From Stenotrophomonas maltophilia (GTDB taxonomy: Bacteria > Pseudomonadota > Gammaproteobacteria > Xanthomonadales > Xanthomonadaceae), in contig WNDS01000001.1 in assembly GCA_009912235.1 (NCBI GenBank), forward strand, positions 744,001 through 808,000: 64,000 nucleotides of DNA, written 5' to 3'. How positions within the stretch are numbered: the stretch's first letter is position 1; each line of letters starts with the position of its first letter. The notes beneath the pieces are model-generated. The model was not told the DNA's origin and did no database searches. It worked only from the letters and a program-made list of their open reading frames with translations. Both the position numbers and the translations under genes were made by a program. Below are positions 9,250 through 19,528 of this stretch, in pieces.

Positions 9250-9506
9250 GCAGCCCTCCCGCGCATGAAGATATCTGAAATAACAATACCTCATAGTCAA
9301 TTAAACAAATTTATGATGGGTCGCTCTGCCTCTAGACTTCACATCGGGTGAAATGCGCCATGGTCCCAGCCGCCTTCACTGGCGCTGGTTCCTGTCGCAG
9401 GTGCGCGGAAGCCTTCACCGACCTCCATGCATCACCCGCGTCGTAGCCGTCGCCCCCCGCCGGCGGTGCCTGCAGCTTCATGACCCACGCCCAGCGAGGC
9501 CCCTGA

Positions 9507-10757
<1,251 letters not shown>

Positions 10758-10762
10758 ACACC

Positions 10763-11806
10763 ATGAGCGGGAACGAACTACAGAACACCGGCGGATCCCC
10801 GATGACCATGATCCAGGCGCTGCGCTCGGCGATGGATGTGATGCTGGAACGCGACAGCAATGTCGTGGTCTTCGGCCAGGACGTGGGCTACTTCGGCGGC
10901 GTCTTCCGCTGCACCGATGGCCTGCAGACCAAGTACGGCAAGCAGCGCGTGTTCGACGCGCCGATTTCCGAAAACGGCATCGCCGGCGCCGCCATCGGCA
11001 TGGCCGCCTACGGCCTGCGCCCGGTGGCTGAAATCCAGTTTGCCGACTACATCTACCCGGCCTACGACCAGATCGTCTCCGAAGCAGCGCGCATGCGCTA
11101 CCGCTCCGGCGGCAGCTTCACGTCCTCGCTGGTGTTCCGCACCCCGTGCGGCGGCGGCATCTACGGCGGCCAGACCCACAGCCAGAGCCCGGAAGCGATC
11201 TTCGCCCACGCCACCGGCCTGCGCACGATCATGCCGTCCAACCCGTACGACGCCAAGGGCCTGCTGATCTCCGCGATCGAGAACGACGATCCGGTCATCT
11301 TCCTGGAGCCCAAGCGCCTCTACAACGGCCCGTTCGACGGCCACCACGACCGCCCGGTCACCGCCTGGTCCAAGCACCCGGACAACCTGGTGCCGGAAGG
11401 CTATTACAACGTGCCGCTGGACAAGGCCGCCGTCGCCCGCGAAGGCAAGGCCCTGACCATCCTTACCTACGGCACCACCGTGTGGGTGGCCACTGCCGCC
11501 GCTGAAGATGCCGGCATCGACGCCGAAGTGATCGACCTGCGCAGCCTGTGGCCGCTGGACCTGGAGGCCATCGTCGCCTCGGTGAAGAAGACCGGCCGCT
11601 GCATCGTGCTGCACGAAGCCACCCGCACCTGCGGCTTCGGCGCCGAATTGGTCGCGCTGGTGCAGGAGCACTGCTTCTACCACCTGCAGGCCCCGGTGGA
11701 ACGCGTTACCGGCTGGGACACCCCGTATCCGCACGCGCAGGAATGGGATTACTTCCCGGGTCCGTCCCGGGTCATCGATGCAATGCAGAGCGTGCTGGAG
11801 GACTGA
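10763..11806 (+). CDS. bkdA2: branched-chain 2-oxoacid dehydrogenase E1 component, beta subunit
   Basis: 347 residues from ATG 10763; an internal ATG at 10802 would give 334. Transketolase pyrimidine-binding domain (VVVFGQDVGYFGGVFRCTDG, APISENGIAGAAIGMAAYGL, about residues 35-90) plus the C-terminal transketolase domain (LTYGTTVWVA, IDLRSLWPLDLEAI, about 230-270). It pairs with the alpha subunit to form the alpha2beta2 E1. Five bp separate it from E1 alpha, and E2 begins 3 bp after its stop, so all are on one transcript. Nothing anomalous was seen. Confidence 0.92.
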   Translation: MSGNELQNTGGSPMTMIQALRSAMDVMLERDSNVVVFGQDVGYFGGVFRCTDGLQTKYGKQRVFDAPISENGIAGAAIGMAAYGLRPVAEIQFADYIYPAYDQIVSEAARMRYRSGGSFTSSLVFRTPCGGGIYGGQTHSQSPEAIFAHATGLRTIMPSNPYDAKGLLISAIENDDPVIFLEPKRLYNGPFDGHHDRPVTAWSKHPDNLVPEGYYNVPLDKAAVAREGKALTILTYGTTVWVATAAAEDAGIDAEVIDLRSLWPLDLEAIVASVKKTGRCIVLHEATRTCGFGAELVALVQEHCFYHLQAPVERVTGWDTPYPHAQEWDYFPGPSRVIDAMQSVLED

Positions 11807-11809
11807 AGC

Positions 11810-13147
11810 ATGGGACATCACGTCATCAAGATGCCGGACATCGGTGAAGGTATCGCCGAAGTCGAACTGATCACCTGGAAGGTCGAGATTGGCGGCCAGG
11901 TGGCCGAAGACCAGGTCGTGGCCGAAGTCATGACCGACAAGGCCATGGTTGAAATCCCCTCGCCCGTCGCCGGCACCGTGGTCTCGCTGGGCGGCGCGCC
12001 CGGTCAGATGATGGCCGTGGGCAGCGAGCTGATCCGCCTGGAAGTGGAAGGCGCCGGCAATGCCAGCGCCACCAGCGCAGCGGCTGCCCCCGCCGCTGCT
12101 CCGGCTGCCGCGCCGAAGACCGAAGCCGCCACGCCGGCACCGGTCGCTGCAGCCGCACCGGTAGCAGCACCGGCCAAGCCGGCAACCCCGGCCGCCGCAC
12201 CTGCCCCGGCCGCCAAGGCCGGCGAGCGCGGCCCGGTCACCAACGGCGTGCCGGCCGAAGGCGAAGCCCCGCTGGCCTCGCCGGCCGTGCGCCGCCGTGC
12301 CTGGGACATGGGCATCGAACTGCGCTACGTACCGGCCACCGGCCCGGGCGGCCGCATCCTGCAGGCCGACCTGGACGCCTACGCCGCCGCCGGCGGCAAG
12401 GCGCAGTCCAACGGTGGCGGCAACGCCGGCAGTGGCTACGCCCGCCGCACCGGTGAACAGCAGGTGCCGATCATCGGCCTGCGCCGCAAGATCGCGCAGA
12501 AGATGCAGCAGTCGTGGTCGAACATTCCGCACATCACCTACGTCGAAGAAATCGACGTCACGGAAGTGGAAGCCCTGCGCGCCAAGCTCAACGAGCGCTG
12601 GGGCAAGGAACGCGGCAAGCTCACCCTGCTGTCGCTGCTGGCCCGCGCCGTGGTGCTGGCCGTGCGTGACTTCCCGCAGATGAACGCCCGTTTCGATGAC
12701 GAAGCGAACATCGTCACCCGCTACGAAGGCGTGCAGCTGGGCATCGCCACCCAGAGCGAAGTCGGCCTGTCGGTGCCGGTGGTGGCCCATGCCGAAGCGC
12801 TGGACCTGTGGCAGACCGCCGCGGAAATCGGCCGCCTGGCGGGTGCCGTGCGCGTGGGCAAGGCCACCCGCGAGGAGCTGTCCGGTTCCACCATCACCAT
12901 CAGCAGCCTGGGTGCCATCGGTGGCGTGGTCTCCACGCCCATCATCAACCACCCGGAAGTGGCCATCGTCGGCGTCAACCGCATCATCGAACGCCCGATG
13001 TTCCGCGACGGCCAGGTGGTGGCGCGCAAGCTGATGAACCTGTCGTCCTCGTTCGACCACCGCATTGTCGATGGCATGGACGCGGCCGAGTTCGTGCAGG
13101 CCATCCGTACCCGCCTGGAAACCCCGGCCCTGCTGTTTGTGGAGTAA
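11810..13147 (+). CDS. bkdB: branched-chain 2-oxoacid dehydrogenase E2 (dihydrolipoyl transacylase)
   Basis: 445 residues with the classical order. A single lipoyl domain (1-80) has the lipoylation lysine in VMTDKAMVEI (about K44). Then comes a long Ala/Pro-rich flexible linker (about 85-145) and the E1/E3-binding domain (ASPAVRRRAWDMGIELRYV, about 155-190). The catalytic acyltransferase domain carries the active-site HRIVDGMDAA (HxxxDG) near the C-terminus. It transfers branched acyl groups to CoA. One lipoyl domain is normal for BCKDH E2. The stop is followed directly by the E3 start. Confidence 0.93.
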   Translation: MGHHVIKMPDIGEGIAEVELITWKVEIGGQVAEDQVVAEVMTDKAMVEIPSPVAGTVVSLGGAPGQMMAVGSELIRLEVEGAGNASATSAAAAPAAAPAAAPKTEAATPAPVAAAAPVAAPAKPATPAAAPAPAAKAGERGPVTNGVPAEGEAPLASPAVRRRAWDMGIELRYVPATGPGGRILQADLDAYAAAGGKAQSNGGGNAGSGYARRTGEQQVPIIGLRRKIAQKMQQSWSNIPHITYVEEIDVTEVEALRAKLNERWGKERGKLTLLSLLARAVVLAVRDFPQMNARFDDEANIVTRYEGVQLGIATQSEVGLSVPVVAHAEALDLWQTAAEIGRLAGAVRVGKATREELSGSTITISSLGAIGGVVSTPIINHPEVAIVGVNRIIERPMFRDGQVVARKLMNLSSSFDHRIVDGMDAAEFVQAIRTRLETPALLFVE

Positions 13148-13150
13148 GTG

Positions 13151-14557
13151 ATGTCGCAGACCATTGAAACCCAACTGCTAGTCATCGGCGGCGGCCCCGG
13201 CGGCTACATCGCCGGCATCCGCGCCGGCCAGCTCGGCGTCAAGACCGTGGTGGTGGAAGCCGTGAACCCCGGCGGCACTTGCCTCAACATCGGCTGCATT
13301 CCCTCCAAGGCGCTCATCCACGCCGCCGAGGAATTCGCCAAGGCCGCCAGCTATGCCGCCGGTGCTTCGCCGCTGGGCATCCGCGTGCAGGCCCCCACGC
13401 TGGATCTGGCCCAGACCGTGGCCTGGAAGGCCGGCATCGTCAAGAAGCTCACCGGCGGCGTCAGCGCGCTGCTGAAGAAGAACGGCGCGCAGCTGGTGAA
13501 GGGCTGGGCCACGATCGTTGACGGCAAGACCGTGGACGTGGCCGGCGCTGCCGAAGACGGCGGCACCCTGCGCATCAAGTGCGAGCACCTGCTGCTGGCC
13601 AGCGGCTCGGTGCCGGTGGAACTGCCGTTCCTGCCGTTCGGTGGCAAGGTCATTTCCTCCACCGAAGCGCTCTCACCCACTGCCCTGCCCAAGCAGCTGG
13701 TGGTGGTTGGCGGCAGCTACATCGGCCTGGAACTGGGCACCGTGTACCGCAAGCTGGGCTGTGAAGTGACCGTGGTGGAAGCGCAGGAACGCATCCTGCC
13801 CGCCTACGACGCCGAACTGACCAAGCCGGTGGCCACCCGCCTGGCCAAGGCCGGGGTGAAGGTGCTGACCGGCCACAGCGTGCTGGGCCTTGCCGACAAC
13901 GGCCAGCTGCGCGTGCGCGATGCGCCCGGCACCGAACTGGTGCTGGACGCCGACCAGATCCTGGTCGCGGTCGGCCGCCGCCCCAAGACCGATGGCTTCA
14001 ACCTGGAAGCGCTGCAGCTGGACATGGTCGGCAAGGCCGTCAAGATCGACGACCAGTGCCGCACCTCCATGCGCAACGTGTGGGCCATTGGCGATGTGGC
14101 CGGCGAACCCATGCTGGCGCACCGCGCGATGGCACAGGGCGAGCTGGTGGCCGAGATCGTCAGCGGCAAGAAGCGGCACTTCGTGCCGGCCGCCATTCCG
14201 GCGGTGTGCTTCACCGACCCGGAAGTGGTGGTGGTCGGCCTGTCGCCGGACGAGGCGAAGGCACAGGGCATCGACACCAAGGTGGCGCTGTTCCCGTTCG
14301 CCGCCAACGGCCGTGCCATGTCGCTGGAATCGCACGACGGCTTCGTGCGCGTGGTGGCCCGCAGCAGCGACCGCCGCATCCTGGGCTGGCAGGCAGTGGG
14401 CGTGCAGGTGTCCGAACTGTCGATCGCCTTCGTGCAGTCCATTGAAATGGGCACCACGCTGGAAGACATCGCCGGCACCATCCACCCGCACCCGACGCTG
14501 GGTGAGGCCGTGCAGGAAGCCGCGCTGCGTGCGCTGGGGCATGCGCTGCATATCTGA
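13151..14557 (+). CDS. lpd: dihydrolipoyl dehydrogenase (E3) of the branched-chain complex
   Basis: 468-residue FAD flavoprotein that reoxidises dihydrolipoyl-E2 with NAD+. The FAD-binding motif [10 protein letters not shown] is near residue 12 and the redox disulphide is in [15 protein letters not shown]. An NAD-binding [10 protein letters not shown] follows, then a C-terminal dimer interface with the catalytic [12 protein letters not shown] (13148) directly abuts the E2 stop, but the ATG three bases later is the more likely start. Its place as the last gene before a terminator suggests a dedicated BCKDH E3 (LPD-Val type), distinct from the E3 of pyruvate dehydrogenase. That distinction is inferred from context. 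Confidence 0.9.
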   Translation: MSQTIETQLLVIGGGPGGYIAGIRAGQLGVKTVVVEAVNPGGTCLNIGCIPSKALIHAAEEFAKAASYAAGASPLGIRVQAPTLDLAQTVAWKAGIVKKLTGGVSALLKKNGAQLVKGWATIVDGKTVDVAGAAEDGGTLRIKCEHLLLASGSVPVELPFLPFGGKVISSTEALSPTALPKQLVVVGGSYIGLELGTVYRKLGCEVTVVEAQERILPAYDAELTKPVATRLAKAGVKVLTGHSVLGLADNGQLRVRDAPGTELVLDADQILVAVGRRPKTDGFNLEALQLDMVGKAVKIDDQCRTSMRNVWAIGDVAGEPMLAHRAMAQGELVAEIVSGKKRHFVPAAIPAVCFTDPEVVVVGLSPDEAKAQGIDTKVALFPFAANGRAMSLESHDGFVRVVARSSDRRILGWQAVGVQVSELSIAFVQSIEMGTTLEDIAGTIHPHPTLGEAVQEAALRALGHALHI

Positions 14558-14583
14558 GTGTGGGTGGGTTTGATGGATGACGG

Positions 14584-14614
14584 ACGGCCCGCTTTGCGGG
14601 CCGTTTGTTTTTTT
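14584..14614 (+). terminator. Rho-independent terminator of the bkd operon
   Basis: Perfect 9-bp stem ACGGCCCGC (14584-14592), TTT loop, GCGGGCCGT (14596-14604), followed by a T-rich tract (TTGTTTTTTT). It sits 26 bp after the lpd stop. Confidence 0.92.
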
Positions 14615-14733
14615 GGGGTCGCTGGGATGGGATGCCGGCCCCTGCCCCTGCCAATTGGCACGGTGACCTGCGGGGTTACCGCTGCCTGCCCACCTGTTCC
14701 TATAGTCGGGCCACTCCACCCTGGTATGGCCCG

Positions 14734-16104
14734 GTGATTCCCTGTAACGCGCTGCTGCCTGCCGCTCTCGCTGCCATGCTCGCTCCTATCGCCAGCATGG
14801 CCGCATCACCTGTGGCCCCGCTCACCGCCGGCAGCGTGCGGCTGGATGTGTCGGGCGGTCGCGTGGAAGGCGATGTCTGCATGACCCAGCGCCCCGCGCA
14901 GGCCTCCGGCGCGTTCGTACTCAATGCCGGCCTGAACATCGCACGGGTGACCGACGGTAACGGCGAACCCGCGGAATTCAAGGGCTGGTACGCCCGCGAT
15001 GCTGACGGCGAGGCCAGCATCTACACGGTACCGAAGCCTCCGGCCACGCTCTGCGTGCAGTACGTGGGCGCCTTCCCGGTGTATCCCCGCCACGATGCCT
15101 TCATCGACTTCAAGGGACTGCTGGCATTCAACGGTGACAGCGCCCGTTTCACCGAACAATCCGCATGGCTTCCGCAGCCATTCGATCCCAACACCCAGGT
15201 GCGCAGCAGCGAAAGCCGCTACGACCTGCAGGTGGACTGCAGCGGCTGCCGCTTTCTCTACGTCAACGGCAGCGCCGCCATCGAGGGCACGCAAGGCCAC
15301 TTCCGCAGCGACGCCCCACGACCGATCCTGCTGTTTGGCGGCAGCGGTCCGATCACCCGCACCGCGCAGGTCACCATCCTCAACGAGACCCTGCCCACCG
15401 CCAAGGTCGATGCCCTCTCCCGCATGGTGCGGCAGGTGGCCGCCGTGCACACCCGCTACCTGGGCGTGCCGCTGGCCGACCGCCCCACCTTCCTGCGCAT
15501 GGTCACGCTCGATCAGACCGAGCGCGACCGCAAGGGCAGCGAATGGGGCTTTGCCACGTGGCCAACCATCGCCATGAGCGGCAGCATCGGCAACGTGGCC
15601 GATGCGCTGCTGGCCGGTGGTGAAAAGGCCGAGCCAAGCATCCGCTACATCGCACACGAAATGGGCCGCTACTACTTCGGCACGCTTAACCGCCCACAGG
15701 GACCCTACTTCTGGTTCCTGCTGGAATCCAGTGCCGAGTTCCTGTCAATCAAGGCGCTGCGTGCGATCAGCGGGGATGCTGCGGCTGATCGCTACATCGC
15801 GCGCTTGCAGGCCGTCGTTGATGGGCGCGCCGAACCGTTGGTCACGCTTGATGCCATTGATGGCAGTTCCACGCTTGATGAGCTGTACCGCTACCGCTAT
15901 GGCCCGTTACTGCTGCTTTCGCTGGAACAGCAGGTGGGGGCAGCGAAGATGCAGGCTTTCATGCGTGGGTTGCTTGGCTCGCCTTCGCCACAGAACTGGG
16001 AAGAGCTGCAGGGTGTTGCGATGAAGGCAGGTATTGATGCCACAGCCTGGGAGCATTGGCGGGCCAGGTGTGTGGCGGGCGGCAAGCCGAGGTGCCAGGG
16101 GTGA
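14734..16104 (+). CDS. secreted gluzincin-like protein with a degenerate zinc site
   Basis: 456 residues from GTG 14734, chosen because it gives a plausible signal peptide (IPCNALLPAALAAMLAPIAS) just downstream of the bkd terminator; ATG 14776 is an alternative. The N-terminal half is beta-rich, with a CSGC pair (CSGCRFLYVNG). The C-terminal half reads like an M1-type peptidase: H308-E-M-G-R312 followed, at exactly the M1 spacing (HExxH-x18-E), by E331 (FLLESSAEFLS). The second zinc ligand is Arg instead of His, so metal binding and proteolysis are probably lost. It may be a non-catalytic binding or scaffold protein. No operon partner is evident; a hairpin terminator follows. The family assignment rests on this spacing, not on overall similarity. 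Confidence 0.6.
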   Translation: MIPCNALLPAALAAMLAPIASMAASPVAPLTAGSVRLDVSGGRVEGDVCMTQRPAQASGAFVLNAGLNIARVTDGNGEPAEFKGWYARDADGEASIYTVPKPPATLCVQYVGAFPVYPRHDAFIDFKGLLAFNGDSARFTEQSAWLPQPFDPNTQVRSSESRYDLQVDCSGCRFLYVNGSAAIEGTQGHFRSDAPRPILLFGGSGPITRTAQVTILNETLPTAKVDALSRMVRQVAAVHTRYLGVPLADRPTFLRMVTLDQTERDRKGSEWGFATWPTIAMSGSIGNVADALLAGGEKAEPSIRYIAHEMGRYYFGTLNRPQGPYFWFLLESSAEFLSIKALRAISGDAAADRYIARLQAVVDGRAEPLVTLDAIDGSSTLDELYRYRYGPLLLLSLEQQVGAAKMQAFMRGLLGSPSPQNWEELQGVAMKAGIDATAWEHWRARCVAGGKPRCQG

Positions 16105-16143
16105 TACCCCAACGGATATTCATCCTTTGAACACACCACTTAC

Positions 16144-16168
16144 AGGGCGCCCATCGGCGCCCTTGTTG
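16144..16168 (+). terminator. hairpin terminator after the gluzincin-like gene
   Basis: AGGGCGCC (16144-16151), CATC loop, GGCGCCCT (16156-16163), then TTGTTG. The stem is strong and the T tract modest. Confidence 0.6.
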
Positions 16169-16253
16169 TATGCCGGATATCAAGGCTGGAATGTCGCCTT
16201 CGCCCCATCCGCGTGGGTAGAATTGGCCAAACTCTGCCGTATAAGGCCATGCC

Positions 16254-16628
16254 ATGGAACACCCTCTTGTCGAGGTTCGGGGCGCTGCCCAAGCACTCAG
16301 GGAGTTTGCCGACGCGCGTGATTGGGCGCAGTTCCACTCCCCCAAGAACCTTGTAATGGCACTTTCTGGCGAAGTCGGTGAGCTGAATGAGATTTTTCAG
16401 TGGATGACCGAGGCCGACTCCTTCAAGGCAGCATCGTCGGAGGCCACCGCCAACGCCGTGCGCGATGAAATCGCCGACGTTGCCCTGTATCTCATCCGGC
16501 TTTCGGATGTCCTCGGTATCGATCTGAATGAAGCCTTGAGCGGCAAGCTGGCTGCGAATGCCGCCAAGTATCCGGTTGATCTCGCGCGCGGTGTCAGCAC
16601 CAAGTACAACAAGCTGGCGCAGCCATGA
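16254..16628 (+). CDS. MazG-like nucleotide pyrophosphohydrolase
   Basis: A 124-residue all-alpha NTP pyrophosphohydrolase of the MazG/dCTPase (RS21-C6) type, expected to cleave (d)NTPs to (d)NMP and PPi. The metal-binding motif EVGELNEIFQW (ExxE, about residues 40-50) pairs with DEIADVALYL (ExxD, about 71-80). It is a small single-domain form rather than the tandem-domain housekeeping MazG. The stop overlaps the start of the nuclease-helicase gene (ATGA, 16625-16628), so the two are translationally coupled. In defence-rich neighbourhoods such enzymes can deplete or police nucleotides. That role is inferred from the partner, not from this sequence. Confidence 0.8.
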   Translation: MEHPLVEVRGAAQALREFADARDWAQFHSPKNLVMALSGEVGELNEIFQWMTEADSFKAASSEATANAVRDEIADVALYLIRLSDVLGIDLNEALSGKLAANAAKYPVDLARGVSTKYNKLAQP

Positions 16629-18508
16629 TTGTCTACCAAGCAGACAAGGAGACCTTTCTTCGCCAGTGCAACGACCAGGAGATCGAGCAGGTCATCCTCG
16701 CCAGCTACAACGCAGCGACGAACAGCAAGGTCAGCGATTCCGAGGTCAGATCCTGGCGCGTCTCATTGGGCTACATCGCGCGTGCGCTGAACCACCCCAC
16801 CATCCCAGGTGACGTCGGTGTGGCGGTGGAGTTCATGCTTCCCCAGTCCAGAAAGCGCATCGACGTTGTCCTGACCGGGCACGACGAAGACGGATCACCC
16901 CACGTCATCATCGTAGAACTCAAGCAATGGTCGACCGTCAGACCGTCCAAACGTGATGCAATGATCGAGCTGCACGGCGGAGATCTTCGTGTCCACCCGA
17001 GCTATCAGGCCTGGTCCTATGCTGCGTTCCTGGAGGGCTTCAATGAAGCCGTCCACGAAGGAAAGCTCCAGCTGCACCCGTGCGCCTACTTGCACGAGTA
17101 TGAATCGGACGGCGTCATCAACTCACCCCACTATCAACCCTACATCCAACGCGCCCCACTCTTCCTCAAGGGCACGCCCGAACTTGAGAGCCTACGCGGC
17201 TTCATTAGTCGTTACACAAGCAAGGGCAATGGCGCTCCGGTGCTGGCCGAGCTGGACGGCGGCCGTATCCGCCCCTCGAAGGCACTGGCCGATGAAGTCC
17301 ATCGCCTACTGTTGGGAAACAGTGCGTTCACACTGCTTGACGAACAAAAGCATGTCTTCGAAGCCGCCAAGGCGGCATGTGCCCAAGCACACGCCGACCG
17401 AAAACCCCGTGTTGTCATCGTTGAGGGTGGCCCGGGCACGGGCAAGTCAGTCGTCGCTGTGAATCTTCTGGCCACCTTGCGCCACGGCCTGAACGTCAAG
17501 TACATCTCGAAGAACGCCGCACCACGCGAGGTCTACAGCAACACACTTTTCAAATCGGTGGACAACGCCCGTCTCCGCCATCTCTTCGGCGGCTCCGGGG
17601 CGTTCATCAATTCGCCCCAGGATGAGTTCGACGCCCTGATCGTCGACGAAGCGCATCGGCTTACGGAGCAAGGCGGCTTCTACGGCAACGAAGGCGAGAA
17701 CCAGATCATGGAGCTGATCAATGCTGCTCTGTGCAGCGTGTTCTTCATTGATGAAGACCAACGGGTCACGCTCAAGGATATCGGCACCAAGGAAGCTATC
17801 AGGAGATTTGCCACTGCCCGTGGAGCGACGGTGGAGGAATACGCCTTGTCCTCGCAGTTTCGCTGTGCAGGCTCCGATGGCTATCTCGCATGGCTGGATG
17901 ACGTGCTGCAGATCCGCCCAACTGCAAACACAACGCTGGACGAGAGCAGCTACGACTTCCAGGTGTTCGATGACCCTTCCGCGCTACATGCCGCCATCGA
18001 AGCCAAGAACGCCGGCAACCGTGCGCGCCTTGTCGCTGGCTACTGCTGGCCGTGGAACAGCAAGAAGAACAGCAAGGCGATGGACATTGCCGTCGGTAGC
18101 TACCGACGGCAGTGGAACCTCAGTAACGACGGCAGCCTCTGGATCATCTCCCCCGACTCAATCGACCAGGTGGGATGCATACATACCTGTCAGGGGCTGG
18201 AAGTCAACTACATCGGCGTGATCATCGGGCCAGACTTGGTCATGGAAGACGGCACGCTCAGAACCGTGCCGCGCGCGCGGGACCGGCACGACAAGACCAT
18301 GAAAGGATTCGTGAAGCTGTCAGAATCCAATCCCGCCCAAGCCGCCGAACTCGCGGACACCATCATCAAGAACACCTACCGGACCTTGATGACCCGAGGA
18401 ATGAAGGGCTGCTACGTCTACGCCACGGATCCGCAGGTCGCCGCGTATTTCAGGGCCAGGCTGCAGCGTGCGGCATTCTTTCAACAGGCGGTCGAGGTGG
18501 AGGCCTAA
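16625..18508 (+). CDS. PD-(D/E)XK nuclease fused to SF1-type helicase (DUF2075)
   Basis: 627 residues. The N-terminal domain has the layout of a PD-(D/E)XK nuclease: D80 (KRIDVVL), E98-L-K100 (IIVELKQW) and the RecB/Cas4-like Q128xxxY132 (YQAWSY). From about residue 255 comes a DUF2075 P-loop helicase/ATPase with Walker A GGPGTGKS (268-275), Walker B IVDEAH (339-344), LSSQFRC (a motif III/IV-like Arg segment) and the C-terminal LMTRGMKGCYVYATD (an SF1 motif VI-like segment). It probably acts on DNA or RNA in the cytoplasm. It overlaps the MazG-like gene by 4 bp, and no third partner is present because the next gene converges. Base composition looks slightly less GC-rich than the neighbours, compatible with acquisition. 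A defence role is inferred. Confidence 0.8.
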   Translation: MIVYQADKETFLRQCNDQEIEQVILASYNAATNSKVSDSEVRSWRVSLGYIARALNHPTIPGDVGVAVEFMLPQSRKRIDVVLTGHDEDGSPHVIIVELKQWSTVRPSKRDAMIELHGGDLRVHPSYQAWSYAAFLEGFNEAVHEGKLQLHPCAYLHEYESDGVINSPHYQPYIQRAPLFLKGTPELESLRGFISRYTSKGNGAPVLAELDGGRIRPSKALADEVHRLLLGNSAFTLLDEQKHVFEAAKAACAQAHADRKPRVVIVEGGPGTGKSVVAVNLLATLRHGLNVKYISKNAAPREVYSNTLFKSVDNARLRHLFGGSGAFINSPQDEFDALIVDEAHRLTEQGGFYGNEGENQIMELINAALCSVFFIDEDQRVTLKDIGTKEAIRRFATARGATVEEYALSSQFRCAGSDGYLAWLDDVLQIRPTANTTLDESSYDFQVFDDPSALHAAIEAKNAGNRARLVAGYCWPWNSKKNSKAMDIAVGSYRRQWNLSNDGSLWIISPDSIDQVGCIHTCQGLEVNYIGVIIGPDLVMEDGTLRTVPRARDRHDKTMKGFVKLSESNPAQAAELADTIIKNTYRTLMTRGMKGCYVYATDPQVAAYFRARLQRAAFFQQAVEVEA

Positions 18509-18527
18509 GCGCCTCCACCTGATAATT

Positions 18528-18567
18528 AACAACGATATGACCCGCGCTGCGCGCGCGGGATTGTTGC
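18528..18567. terminator. hairpin between converging genes
   Basis: AACAA ... CCCGCGC, TGC, GCGCGCGGG ... TTGTT forms a nested stem in the 86-bp gap between the helicase gene and the converging DJ-1 gene. It probably ends transcription from the plus strand, though the T tract is short. Confidence 0.4.
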
Positions 18568-18594
18568 CACGGCAAGCGCGACGAGCCGACCGAC

Positions 18595-19434
18595 CTACTT
18601 CAGCCGCTCAGCCAACCGACGTCCTACTTCCAGCGCCGAAGCCGGGTTCTGCCCGGTAATCAGCTCGCGGTCCACCACCACATGCCCGGTCCACGGCGTG
18701 GCATTGCTGCTGAACTTCGCACCCGACCGCTGCAACGCCGTCTGCGGGTAGAACTTCATCTCACCACCGCCCAGCAGCGGCTTGGCCTGTTCTTCTTCCT
18801 GGTTGCTGATCACCGTCATCTGGTAGCCGCTGTAGATCCACTTCGGCGTGGTCGGCTTGGCGCCCGCTTCCAGCTTCGCCACGAAACCTTTGGCATCCGG
18901 CAGCGTGGACAGCAGCGCGATCGGGCCGTGGCAGACCAGCGCGGTAGTCTTGTTGCGCTGGTGGAAGTCGTGCACCAACCGACCCAGCGCAGGGCTCTTC
19001 AGCAGGTCCTGTATCGGTGCGTGGCCACCGGGAATGTAGACCGCATCGAAACGCGCGTAGCCCTGCTGCTCGATACGCGCCAGGCTGACCACCGGCGAGG
19101 CCGTCGGCGAGGTCAGCGCCAGTTTCTCCAGCAGGTCCTTGTGCGACTTCAGCTGCGCAGCATCGTTGCCGAAGTAGGCCGGTGTCACCGAGGACGCATC
19201 CACCGTCGGCGCGCGCCCCTGCGTCGTGGCGAAGGTCACCTCGTGGCCCGCGTCCAGCAGCAGCTTGACCGGCTGCATCAGCTCGTTGAGATAGAAGTCG
19301 GTGGACAGTACCTTGCCGCCCTTCAGGTCCAGGTGGTTTTCGTCGGACAGCACCACCAGCACGTTGGCAGCATGCGCGCCGGTTGCGGCCAGAGTCAGGG
19401 CCAGCGCTGCGGCCAGCCGGGTCATCAGGTTCAT
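18595..19434 (-). CDS. exported DJ-1/PfpI-family protein
   Basis: 279 residues with a signal peptide ([16 protein letters not shown], cleavage near residue 22), so probably periplasmic. The rest is a DJ-1/PfpI (type 1 glutamine amidotransferase-like) domain. The nucleophile-elbow cysteine lies in [24 protein letters not shown] precedes it, and [18 protein letters not shown] forms the first strand. Relatives include Hsp31-like chaperone/deglycase proteins, but those are cytosolic, so the periplasmic form is atypical and its substrate is unknown. It is transcribed divergently from a LysR gene 94 bp away, which probably controls it. Confidence 0.75.
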   Translation of the reverse strand: MNLMTRLAAALALTLAATGAHAANVLVVLSDENHLDLKGGKVLSTDFYLNELMQPVKLLLDAGHEVTFATTQGRAPTVDASSVTPAYFGNDAAQLKSHKDLLEKLALTSPTASPVVSLARIEQQGYARFDAVYIPGGHAPIQDLLKSPALGRLVHDFHQRNKTTALVCHGPIALLSTLPDAKGFVAKLEAGAKPTTPKWIYSGYQMTVISNQEEEQAKPLLGGGEMKFYPQTALQRSGAKFSSNATPWTGHVVVDRELITGQNPASALEVGRRLAERLK

Positions 19435-19465
19435 GGGTAGCTCCTCTGGGAATGGCAGCCACCTT

Positions 19466-19490
19466 ATTCATTGCCGCAGCGGCGATAAAT
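19466..19490. promoter_or_regulatory. dyad in the DJ-1/LysR divergent promoter region
   Basis: The sequence around TTGCCGCAGCGGCGA (19471-19485) is an imperfect dyad of the T-N11-A kind bound by LysR proteins. It is the only obvious symmetry in the 94-bp intergenic region. Candidate binding site for the product of 19529-20446; inferred only from position and symmetry. Confidence 0.35.
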
Positions 19491-19528
19491 TGGCCCCATC
19501 GCAAAACATTTGTTCCCCGGAGAGCCAA

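Noticed and set aside
10778..13174. 798-codon minus-strand open frame across bkdA2 and bkdB
   Set aside because: Glycine-repeat composition mirrors the Ala/Pro linker of E2; the plus-strand genes have complete catalytic motifs.
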